Positions 1-4,874 of a stretch of 7,215 nt of DNA are shown here, piece after piece. The stretch spans positions 1 to 7,215 of the forward strand of contig CAZRRV010000059.1 in the NCBI GenBank assembly GCA_964602735.1, given 5' to 3'. Every line of letters starts with the position of its first letter. The first letter of the stretch is position 1. Below the pieces are notes generated by a model. That model was given only the letters and a program-made list of their open reading frames with translations. It was not told the origin of the DNA and ran no database searches. The DNA comes from CAZRRV01 sp964602735. GTDB taxonomy: Bacteria; Bacillota; Clostridia; Oscillospirales; Acutalibacteraceae. The position numbers and the translations under genes were made by a program.

Positions 1-159
1 CGATCTTTACTCGCGGGGGATTTTTTAAGCGGGGCTGATAACCCTATTGCGCGACATGGCAGCCGGCACTGCCGGCCGCGGGCGATCAGTTTAAGCCGCG
101 CGGCAAACCCGGGCGTGCGACAGCCGATTTATTCTCATGCTTTCGCCGCTCATGCGCCG
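1..159. other. Non-coding GC-rich stretch, no gene seen
   Basis: No reading frame here looks like a protein. The sequence contains a short palindrome around 64-78 (GCCGGC, 3-nt loop, GCCGGC) and a T6 run near 24-29 that could be the tail of a terminator whose stem lies outside the window. I can assign nothing else. Together with the palindromic repeat and the IS left end, the first ~430 bases hold no gene. Confidence 0.5.
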
Positions 160-205
160 CCCCCTCCCACCTCCCCTCCCTCTCGCGGGAGGGGAGGAGA
201 GGGGG
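160..205. repeat. Palindromic intergenic repeat (long C/G-rich hairpin)
   Basis: The left arm is CCCCCTC (160-166) plus CCTCCCCTCCC (170-180), the loop is TCTCGC (181-186), and the right arm is GGGAGGGGAGG (187-197) plus GAGGGGG (199-205). That makes 18 perfect pairs interrupted by one small asymmetric internal loop (CCA opposite A). The arms are pure pyrimidine/purine. It has no T tail, so it is unlikely to be a simple terminator. It resembles the REP-like palindromes scattered between genes in many Clostridia, but only one copy lies in this window, so its dispersed nature is inference. Confidence 0.6.
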
Positions 206-263
206 TGCGTGCCGATGGCGAAGGCAGATAAAAAAATTCAGAAAAACGAAATTTAGAAAAACC

Positions 264-310
264 GTAAATTCCCATAGTAAATTTCACAGCGGAGAAAGTG
301 CTGAATTTAA
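264..310 (+). repeat. Left terminal inverted repeat of the IS30-like element
   Basis: It begins GTAAATTCCCATA immediately followed by GTAAATTTCACAG, two 13-nt near-copies in tandem, and ends GAATTTAA. It is the inverted counterpart of 1335-1380. The tandem units are plausible transposase-binding sites. Further degenerate copies of the same core are at 325-333 (GGAATTTAC, opposite orientation) and 434-447. Confidence 0.55.
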
Positions 311-433
311 GCCGGTAAATCGGCGGAATTTACATTGAGAAAAAGAGATTATTTCATAAAAAAGTCTTCAAATATACCTGCAGGCGCTATAAATATGCAT
401 GGCAAACAAGCCCGAAAAAGAAATTTCCCGGAC

Positions 434-447
434 TAAATTCCACTGTG
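434..447 (+). repeat. Extra internal copy of the IS end motif
   Basis: TAAATTCCACTGTG matches the inner unit of the right inverted repeat (TAAATTCCACAGTG on the minus strand at 1353-1366) in 13 of 14 positions and is in inverted orientation to it. It sits about 25 bases beyond the last transposase-like codon. It could be the true left end of the element, with 264-433 being another related remnant, or an internal binding site. Confidence 0.45.
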
Positions 448-470
448 TTTGAAGTTACTTTGGGAAAAAA

Positions 471-1275
471 TCAGCGTAATGTCAAGGTTATTTTGCAGCT
501 ATGTTCAGACCAGCGTTCTCTTAAATTCGGCTGTTTTTGGAGCTTCGTGGTCTGTATGACTTTTTCAGCTGCGACTTCATGTATATCTAAAAGGCTCACC
601 AGAGCTTCGGAATATAAAAAACCCGTAGCGAACTCACCGCCGCTATCGGTGCGGATTACGGGAAATATATCCCCGAAGCGAAAGCCGCTATCGGCAAACT
701 TATTTTTCAGTGTTTGTGTTTTTGATGACACCTCGGCTGATGGTTTGTTTTCGGGCATGAGGCCGAACATGAAACCCGTAGCGGTGAAATGAACCGTCAT
801 AATTGTTTTTCCGCCGGGACGGCCTATGATGGTATCAAGTTCCACACACACGCAAAGGGAATGCTCCCGCATGTAAGGCAGGAAATCATCATAGCCTCTG
901 CTGTAATTCTGTCGTCCTCATAAAACCCGGCTTTATTAAGAGCTATGCCCTCACGGGAAGAAACGGGGCTTCCTCATACTGTTGCCGTGCCGTTTTGGCG
1001 GGGTAAATTCTTCTTTGATAATGGCAGGAAGCCGAGAGTTTTGACTTGCAGCCGTTGCAGACAAACGGAGCTTTCAAGAGCTTGGGGCAGATTTCAGACA
1101 GGGTAACGTAGGCGTTGGTGTGATTTAGGGCATGCAATTTGACTTCTTTGGAAACGGTGGCAGGATCTTTTCCGATAAGTGCGGCAATTGCCTTGAACGT
1201 CATGCATTTACACAGGCATTCCTGTATTTCCGTTCGGTCGTCAAGTGTCATGTGTTGGTTTTTCTTTTCATTCAT
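471..1275 (-). pseudogene. IS30-family transposase, broken (two fragments)
   Basis: The N-terminal fragment (1275-943, 110 codons) has the IS30-type helix-turn-helix (about residues 9-46, with LDDRTEIQ, FKAIAALIG and PATVSKEV) and then the Cys-containing ICPKLLKAPFVCNGC segment seen after the HTH in this family. It runs into an unrelated tail and a stop. The second fragment is open from about 917 to 471. It reads DFLPYMREH, then VELDTIIGRPGGKTIMTVHF (the first catalytic Asp region of the DDE domain), then FPVIRTDSGGEF (second Asp), and then passes directly to LVSLLDIHEVAAEKV, which resembles the extreme C-terminus of the family. The linker between fragments and the segment after GGEF carrying the catalytic Glu are missing. 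A good Shine-Dalgarno (AAGGAG, 1284-1289) precedes the ATG at 1275. The family call is firm; the sizes of the deletions are inferred. Confidence 0.8.
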
Positions 1276-1309
1276 AGTCCGGGCTCCTTTCGACTTTTCC
1301 CCGGACTAT
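1274..1309 (-). promoter_or_regulatory. Start-codon hairpin and Shine-Dalgarno of the transposase mRNA
   Basis: A perfect 10-bp stem (1274-1283 with 1300-1309; ATAGTCCGGG/CCCGGACTAT) surrounds a 16-nt loop. On the transposase mRNA the 3' arm includes the AU of the AUG at 1275, and the AAGGAG ribosome-binding site lies in the loop next to the stem. Such a structure would restrict translation initiation. Fold-back control of this kind is known to limit transposase synthesis in several insertion sequences; its role here is inferred. Confidence 0.6.
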
Positions 1310-1334
1310 ATGCTACCATAAAATCCTTCCCATG

Positions 1335-1380
1335 TTAAATTCCTTCATTTTCCACTGTGGAATTTACTCTGGAAATTTAC
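1335..1380 (-). repeat. Right terminal inverted repeat of the IS30-like element
   Basis: Read on the minus strand, it begins GTAAATTTCCAGA then GTAAATTCCACAG, matching the tandem units of the left end with mismatches at positions 8, 12, 21 and 27 of the first 30. It lies just upstream of the transposase start, as expected for an IS end. Confidence 0.55.
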
Positions 1381-1416
1381 TCCGATAAATTTTTTTCTAA
1401 AATTTGAAAAAAGATG

Positions 1417-1445
1417 TTGACAAAGCATAAAAAATGTAGTACAGT
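1417..1445 (+). promoter_or_regulatory. Sigma-A-type promoter of a small transcript
   Basis: Perfect -35 TTGACA (1417-1422), 17-nt AT-rich spacer, -10 TACAGT (1440-1445; 4 of 6 to consensus). The expected start is near 1452. It lies just outside the right end of the IS remnant and points away from it. The next terminator in this direction is at 1612-1647, so it would drive an RNA of about 195 nt. Confidence 0.6.
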
Positions 1446-1451
1446 ACAAAC

Positions 1452-1647
1452 AGAGGAAATCTCCTCATCCCACAGAAAGAGGTCGATTCCGATGGACAAA
1501 GAAGGATTTTTCGGTTTTTAACAGACGGGGGTGAGTTATTAAAACCAATATTGTTCTCATGAGAAATGACGAAAAATAATTCAAACGGGTGAGTCCGATG
1601 TTCTGAAATTAAAGCGGCTCCGCTTCGGTAAGCGGCGCCGCTTCTTT
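1452..1647 (+). ncRNA. Putative small transcript of unknown class
   Basis: Defined only by a promoter upstream and a strong hairpin terminator at its 3' end, with no protein of ordinary size inside. It contains a 9-codon ORF with a ribosome-binding site (1492-1521), a 5' hairpin GAGGA/TCCTC (1453-1457 with 1462-1466), a TCTCATGAGA palindrome (1555-1564) and two similar GGGTGAGT-containing stretches (about 1526-1535 and 1587-1593). I do not recognise a known riboswitch or sRNA family. It could be a small regulatory RNA, a small-peptide mRNA, or a leader whose downstream gene has been lost. Confidence 0.4.
1492..1521 (+). CDS. Possible micro-ORF, 9 residues (MDKEGFFGF)
   Basis: ATG at 1492 is followed by eight sense codons and TAA at 1519-1521, giving MDKEGFFGF. 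A purine-rich AAAGAGG lies at 1476-1482 with about 9 nt before the ATG, a reasonable ribosome-binding site. The peptide has a charged start and a Phe/Gly-rich end. It is placed about 40 nt after the predicted transcription start. It is too short for homology to be judged, and chance occurrence is possible; the main support is the dedicated promoter and terminator around it. Confidence 0.3.
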   Translation: MDKEGFFGF

Positions 1648-1650
1648 ATA
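1612..1650 (+). terminator. Rho-independent terminator of the small transcript
   Basis: Stem arms 1612-1625 and 1630-1643 (AAGCGGCTCCGCTT against AAGCGGCGCCGCTT) give 14 positions with one mismatch around a CGGT tetraloop, followed by CTTTATA. It ends the unit starting at the 1417-1445 promoter. Confidence 0.65.
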
Positions 1651-1949
1651 CGCACACTCCGTTCAAAGCGACGGCGCATTTGACGTCACGCGCCGGCGTG
1701 CTTTGCCGTAATGCGCCGGGCGGCGCGAAATGCCTTGCGTATTCACTGGATTACGGAGATACGGTGCCGCTTTAAGGCAATACCGAATAAAAACCCGGCG
1801 TCGGATTTTTCGCTAAGAGAAAGCAAAAAGCGCAGGGAATACTTCCCTGTATTTCCGGGCATTCTTGTAAACTATAACGGGAACCGCCGGCGGATGATGT
1901 TGGGAGCCGTCAGGCGGTCGCCAGGCTGTTGCCTTAAGGAAATGCGGTA
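1651..1949. other. Intergenic stretch with dyads and a dispersed repeat
   Basis: No convincing gene. A nested dyad is at 1672-1718: CGGCGCAT (1672-1679) pairs with ATGCGCCG (1711-1718), and CACGC/GCGTG (1687-1691 with 1696-1700) forms an inner hairpin. Copy A of the dispersed repeat is at 1797-1848. An open frame on the plus strand here (1711-2004) is Arg-rich, crosses the repeat and the terminator, and shows no protein character. Confidence 0.45.
1797..1848 (+). repeat. Dispersed repeat, copy A
   Basis: The core GCAAAAAGCGCAGGGAAT at 1823-1840 is preceded by GGATTTTTCGC. It shares this arrangement with copies B (2753-2800) and C (2949-3000). In this copy the core runs into a small hairpin, CAGGGAA-TAC-TTCCCTG. 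Confidence 0.5.
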
Positions 1950-1986
1950 CAAAAGACGGAGAGCGCGTGTTATATGCGTTCTCCGT
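1950..1986 (-). terminator. Terminator of the acidic membrane-protein gene
   Basis: The arms 1956-1966 and 1976-1986 pair over 11 positions (ACGGAGA plus an inner four-pair extension with one G-U) around a 9-nt loop. On the minus strand they are followed by CTTTTGT (complement of 1949-1955). It lies about 50 nt after the stop at 2038, as expected for the end of that transcript. Confidence 0.6.
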
Positions 1987-2037
1987 TTAATGATTTTATC
2001 CTGACCGCGCGATTGCCGTCGCTTTTACGGCACACGC

Positions 2038-2712
2038 TCAGTCGCGGGGGATATATATCCTCGTCTGCGGCTTTTTCTTTTGCCCCGAGCCGTTCCCGCG
2101 GGCGGGAGGCCGCTTTTTACCTCCGCTTTTATATTTCCCGTATTTGCGCCTGTAATTCACATTATAAGCCACAAGCCCAGCGGCGGAGGCGACCGCCAAC
2201 AGCACCGGGATCCAGATGACGGCGGCTATACTGCTTCCCAGAGTTTTTGTTTTGTGTTCGGAGGCGCCCGTCGGCGGAGTACTTGATGTTGTGATGTTGC
2301 CGGTATCGCCGGGAGGGACAAGCATATCGCTGTCGACCTCAACATAACTGCTGTCTTTGCCGCCCTGCTCGTAATCATCGTCGTATTCGGGCTGCTGCGC
2401 CGGTTTCCTCGAGGAAGTCGGCTTTTTGGAAGAAACCGTTTTCGACGAGGTCTCGGCGGCCGACGAAGTATGGGTATGGCTCGAATTCGATTCTTCTTCC
2501 CGCGAAGATTCGCCGCCGGACTCCGCTTCGCTTTCATCATCCGACTGCGTATTCCCGGATTCGCCGTTCTGCGATTCACCGTCGCCGGATTCGAGCGGTC
2601 CCGCGTCGGATGAAGTTTCACCGCTCTCGGGTTCGGCCGCAGCGAGCATGGTACCCGCCGCCGCGAAAGCCATAATTATCAAAAGCCAGAACAGAGCCGC
2701 AATTTTTTTCAC
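2038..2712 (-). CDS. Unrecognised secreted/membrane-anchored acidic low-complexity protein
   Basis: I do not recognise the family. With GTG at 2712 as start the product is 224 residues. It has a signal peptide (KK at 2-3, hydrophobic core 4-23, likely cleavage after LAAA at 26), then about 80 residues dominated by Ser, Glu, Asp and Gly (many ESG, ESE and SSS patches). A Ser/Thr/Lys/Pro stretch, an acidic YDDDYE cluster and a Thr/Pro linker follow, then a membrane helix at about 161-185 (SSIAAVIWIPVLLAV...), and finally a Lys/Arg-rich tail ending IYIPRD. This predicts an N-out, C-in single-pass protein whose long acidic segment is outside. A longer frame begins at GTG 2787, but its first 25 codons overlap a dispersed repeat and lack a ribosome-binding site. 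GTG 2712 has GGGTG 8 nt upstream; GTG 2721 is a third option. It is flanked by its own terminator and is probably monocistronic. Confidence 0.65.
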   Translation of the reverse strand: MKKIAALFWLLIIMAFAAAGTMLAAAEPESGETSSDAGPLESGDGESQNGESGNTQSDDESEAESGGESSREEESNSSHTHTSSAAETSSKTVSSKKPTSSRKPAQQPEYDDDYEQGGKDSSYVEVDSDMLVPPGDTGNITTSSTPPTGASEHKTKTLGSSIAAVIWIPVLLAVASAAGLVAYNVNYRRKYGKYKSGGKKRPPARGNGSGQKKKPQTRIYIPRD

Positions 2713-2752
2713 ACAATTCACACCCAAAAAATATAATGCGCCGCGCGACACA

Positions 2753-2800
2753 GACGCCGAATCTTCGCGCGACAGAGCAAAAAGCACGGGGAATATTTTG
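2753..2800 (+). repeat. Dispersed repeat, copy B
   Basis: The core GCAAAAAGCACGGGGAAT at 2777-2794 is preceded by CTTCGCGCGACAGA. It differs from copy A in three of eighteen core positions. It lies within the extended N-terminus of the acidic-protein frame, which argues that this extension is not translated. Confidence 0.5.
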
Positions 2801-2948
2801 TTTTCGGAAATTTTCGCGAACGCGGAAATAACCAGATATAGTAGCGGAGCGAAGAATTTTCACACGGTTAAATCGGCATATAACTTCAACACGCGGCAGA
2901 ATACGGCGTCGTTTCTTTAAGGTCACGCCGCATAAAAGCTCGCATCCG

Positions 2949-3000
2949 ACGCGGCGAAGATTTTCCGTCAGGCGGAACAAAAAGCGCAGAGAATGCGCGG
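2949..3000 (+). repeat. Dispersed repeat, copy C
   Basis: The core ACAAAAAGCGCAGAGAAT at 2977-2994 is preceded by GAAGATTTTCCGTCAGGCGG. Together with A and B it suggests a consensus of ATTTTTCG, a short purine-rich linker, then CAAAAAGCGCAGRGAAT. Orientation is the same in all three copies. Confidence 0.5.
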
Positions 3001-3024
3001 CGCCGCCGTAAGCATTACCCTATT

Positions 3025-3056
3025 AAAGCCGCGCCGAACAACCGTGACAGCGGCGC
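3025..3056 (-). terminator. Possible weak terminator after proS
   Basis: About 16 nt after the proS stop, GCGCCG/CGGCGC (3051-3056 with 3031-3036 on the minus strand) can form a hairpin, with an alternative GCCGC/GCGGC pairing followed by TTTAATA. The T tract is short and interrupted, so termination may be partial. Confidence 0.3.
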
Positions 3057-3071
3057 CTCCGCGCCCCGTCT

Positions 3072-4505
3072 TTAATACGCTTTGCCCCAGTACACCGGGT
3101 ATTTTGCCGGTCTGCCGCAGCAAACGCACTTCTCGGAATATTTTTCCTCGCCGAACGGAATACAGCGGGATGTAACGCCCGCGGTCTCTTTCAGTTTATC
3201 CTCGCATTCGCGGTCGCCGCACCACGCCGCCTTTATAAATCCCGGTTTATGCCCGGCGATATCCGCAAATTCATCAAACGTTGCGGCGGTATAGGTCATG
3301 CTTTCACGGCGTGCCAGCGCGGCGGAGTACATGGTTTCCGTAATTTCGGCAAGCATGCCCGGGATCACGGCGGCGGCGTTTTCGAGATTTACCTCGGTTT
3401 TTCTTCCGTCAACGCGGCGCACGGCAACGCAAACGCCCTTTTCAATGTCGCGCGGGCCTATTTCAAGCCGCAACGGCACCCCCCGCATTTCGTGCTCCGC
3501 AAACTTCCATCCCGGCGATTTGTCGCTCGAATCAAGCTTGACCCTGCACACCTGTTTCAGCGCTTTTTCAAGCGTTTCCGCATGTTCGGCAACCCCCGGT
3601 TTGTGCGAGGCAACCGGTATTATCACAACCTGCACGGGTGCCACCGCCGGAGGCAACACAAGCCCGCTGTTATCTCCGTGCGTCATTATGACGGCGCCGA
3701 TAATCCGCGTCGACATTCCCCACGACGTCTGATGTGGGTAGCAAAGACGGTTGTTCCTGTCGGCAAACGTTATATCGAAAGCTTTCGCGAACCCGTCGCC
3801 GAAATAATGGGAAGTACCGCTTTGCAGCGCTTTTCCGTCGTGCATAAGCGCCTCGACGGTATAAGTTTCCACCGCCCCGGCGAACCGCTCTTTTTCGGTT
3901 TTAATCCCCCGGATAACCGGGACGGCCAGTTCTTTTTCGCAAAATCCGGCGTAAACCTCAAGCATTCGCAGTGTTTCGGCTTTCGCCTCATCCGCGGTTT
4001 CGTGGATCGTATGACCCTCCTGCCACAAAAATTCACGCGAGCGCAGGAACGGGCGAGTTGTCTTTTCCCACCTTACCACCGAACACCACTGGTTGTAAAG
4101 TCTCGGCAAATCGCGGTAGGAATGCACTATGTGGCGGTAATGATCGCAGAAAAGGGTTTCGGAGGTTGGTCTTACGCAAAGGCGTTCCTCAAGCTCCTCG
4201 TCTCCGCCGTGCGTAACCCACGCGACTTCGGGGGCAAACCCCTCTACATGATCTTTCTCTTTCTGCAGAAGGCTTTCGGGGATAAACATCGGCATATAAA
4301 CATTTTCATGCCCGGTTTCCGCGAATTTCCCGTCGAGTATTTTCCTTATATTCTCCCAGATCGCGTAGCCGTAAGGGCGGATTATCATACAGCCTTTCGC
4401 CACGGAATAATCGATCAGTTCCGCCTTAAGCACCACATCGGTGTACCACTGCGCGAAATCGACGTCCATCGGCGTTATTTCTTTTACGAGTTTTTCCGTT
4501 TCCAT
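3072..4505 (-). CDS. proS: Prolyl-tRNA synthetase, archaeal/eukaryotic (type 3) form
   Basis: Cytosolic class II synthetase that charges tRNA-Pro with proline using ATP. At 477 residues it has the short architecture without the ~180-residue editing insertion of the common bacterial form. Visible parts: motif 1 around residues 38-80 (GCMIIRPYGYAIW, VYMPMFIPESLL); the proline-binding VRPTSET at 111-117; motif 2 at 145-166 (RWEKTTRPFLRSREF, WQEGHT); motif 3 at 258-277 (HQTSWGMSTRIIG, MTHGD); an anticodon-binding domain from about 288 (VQVVIIPVASH); and a C-terminal domain with Cys429, Cys434, Cys460 and Cys463 spaced as in the zinc site of Thermus-type enzymes. It ends in Tyr, as is characteristic of this subgroup. 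The ATG at 4505 is preceded by GGTGAT, which matches the extended Shine-Dalgarno, and its first base is the last base of the stop codon of the 25-codon leader ORF. It is transcribed from the 4636-4608 promoter; no T-box leader is present. Confidence 0.96.
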   Translation of the reverse strand: METEKLVKEITPMDVDFAQWYTDVVLKAELIDYSVAKGCMIIRPYGYAIWENIRKILDGKFAETGHENVYMPMFIPESLLQKEKDHVEGFAPEVAWVTHGGDEELEERLCVRPTSETLFCDHYRHIVHSYRDLPRLYNQWCSVVRWEKTTRPFLRSREFLWQEGHTIHETADEAKAETLRMLEVYAGFCEKELAVPVIRGIKTEKERFAGAVETYTVEALMHDGKALQSGTSHYFGDGFAKAFDITFADRNNRLCYPHQTSWGMSTRIIGAVIMTHGDNSGLVLPPAVAPVQVVIIPVASHKPGVAEHAETLEKALKQVCRVKLDSSDKSPGWKFAEHEMRGVPLRLEIGPRDIEKGVCVAVRRVDGRKTEVNLENAAAVIPGMLAEITETMYSAALARRESMTYTAATFDEFADIAGHKPGFIKAAWCGDRECEDKLKETAGVTSRCIPFGEEKYSEKCVCCGRPAKYPVYWGKAY

Positions 4506-4582
4506 TACATCACCGAAAGAAATTTCATTACATCGGCAATGCCGCGCAAAAGCCGCCAGATCGCATACTCCCGCGGCGACAT
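4505..4582 (-). CDS. 25-residue leader ORF overlapping proS
   Basis: ATG at 4582 opens 25 sense codons (MSPREYAIWRLLRG... ending KFLSVM) and closes with TAA at 4507-4505, forming TAATG with the proS start, a 1-nt overlap typical of translational coupling. GGGAG lies 11 nt upstream of the ATG. The predicted transcription start (about 4601) is only about 19 nt from the ATG, so this ORF would be the first thing translated on the proS mRNA. It contains one Pro codon only, so a classical proline attenuator is unlikely. The peptide alternates basic and hydrophobic residues and could form an amphipathic helix. A second frame with ATG immediately after GGGAG (no spacer) is less credible. Whether the peptide is functional or only aids proS translation is unknown. 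Confidence 0.45.
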   Translation of the reverse strand: MSPREYAIWRLLRGIADVMKFLSVM

Positions 4583-4607
4583 TTACACTGCATCTCCCTA
4601 TTGTTTG

Positions 4608-4636
4608 ATTATACGATAACGCGGGGATATTTGCAA
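4608..4636 (-). promoter_or_regulatory. Promoter of the leader ORF-proS transcript
   Basis: -35 TTGCAA (4631-4636), 17-nt spacer, perfect -10 TATAAT (4608-4613, minus strand). The expected start is near 4601, leaving a 5' leader of only ~19 nt before the small ORF and ~96 nt before proS. That is too short for a T-box riboswitch. Confidence 0.7.
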
Positions 4637-4747
4637 CTGTTTTTTCGCCGGTATAACGCGGTTCCGAATTTTCCGCCTGCGGTTTTGAACGTTTGTTTGA
4701 CCGCCGGAAGAAAAAAAATTCGGAAGTTTTTTAATATGCCGATGCCG

Positions 4748-4785
4748 AAAAAAGCGGACGGCGTTCGGCTCGTCGCCTGCTTTTT
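4748..4785 (-). terminator. Probable bidirectional terminator after the VanY-like gene
   Basis: AAAAAGC (4749-4755) pairs with GCTTTTT (4779-4785), with an inner GGCG/CGCC (4760-4763 with 4774-4777) across small internal loops. Because the arms are A-rich and T-rich, either strand ends in a T run after the GC core. It lies about 90 nt after the carboxypeptidase stop and before the proS promoter, separating the two units. Confidence 0.45.
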
Positions 4786-4874
4786 GTGTTGAAATTATGT
4801 TTCCGACGGAAAATGCGGCAATGCCGTTTCACGGAAATACGCATAACACAGCGGAACTCCGCCGCCGGATCCCG

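Larger units (their letters stand above)
264..1380 (-). mobile_element. Decayed IS30-family insertion sequence
   Basis: An IS30-type transposase remnant (minus strand) is bracketed by inverted repeats at 264-310 and 1335-1380. Reading inward from both ends, 26 of the first 30 bases match, and both arms end with a shared GAATTTAA. The bracketed length of about 1.1 kb is within the usual range for IS30 elements, yet the transposase has lost internal parts, so the original element was probably longer. No convincing target-site duplication is visible, so the exact boundaries are uncertain; similarity of AT-rich sequence continues a little outside (about 248-263 and 1381-1405). The element is probably immobile because its transposase is broken. 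Confidence 0.6.
2713..3030. other. Intergenic stretch between proS and the acidic protein gene
   Basis: Holds two copies of the dispersed repeat whose cores begin exactly 200 bases apart (2777 and 2977). No clear -35/-10 pair could be fixed for the downstream gene; TATATT-like sequence near 2730-2737 and TATATC near 2835-2840 (minus strand) lack a good -35. Frames here overlap the repeats and do not look coding. Confidence 0.45.

Noticed and set aside
264..345. CRISPR-like array from repeated GTAAATT units
   Set aside because: The units are short, degenerate, unevenly spaced and partly inverted, and they match the IS ends; there are no spacers of regular length.
1711..2004. 97-codon plus-strand frame
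   Set aside because: Arg-rich, crosses a dispersed repeat and a terminator, and has no recognisable domain.
2426..2920. Ser/Asp-rich plus-strand frame of 164 codons
   Set aside because: It is the complement of the Ser/Glu-rich minus-strand gene, which has a signal peptide, membrane helix, ribosome-binding site and terminator that this frame lacks.
4583..4607. T-box riboswitch upstream of proS
   Set aside because: The predicted 5' leader is under 100 nt and mostly occupied by a small ORF, and I see no T-box sequence or specifier stem.
3249..4619. 456-codon open frame on the plus strand, antisense to proS
   Set aside because: It mirrors proS codon bias, is rich in His, Arg and Phe, has no domain or ribosome-binding site, and proS itself is unmistakable on the other strand.
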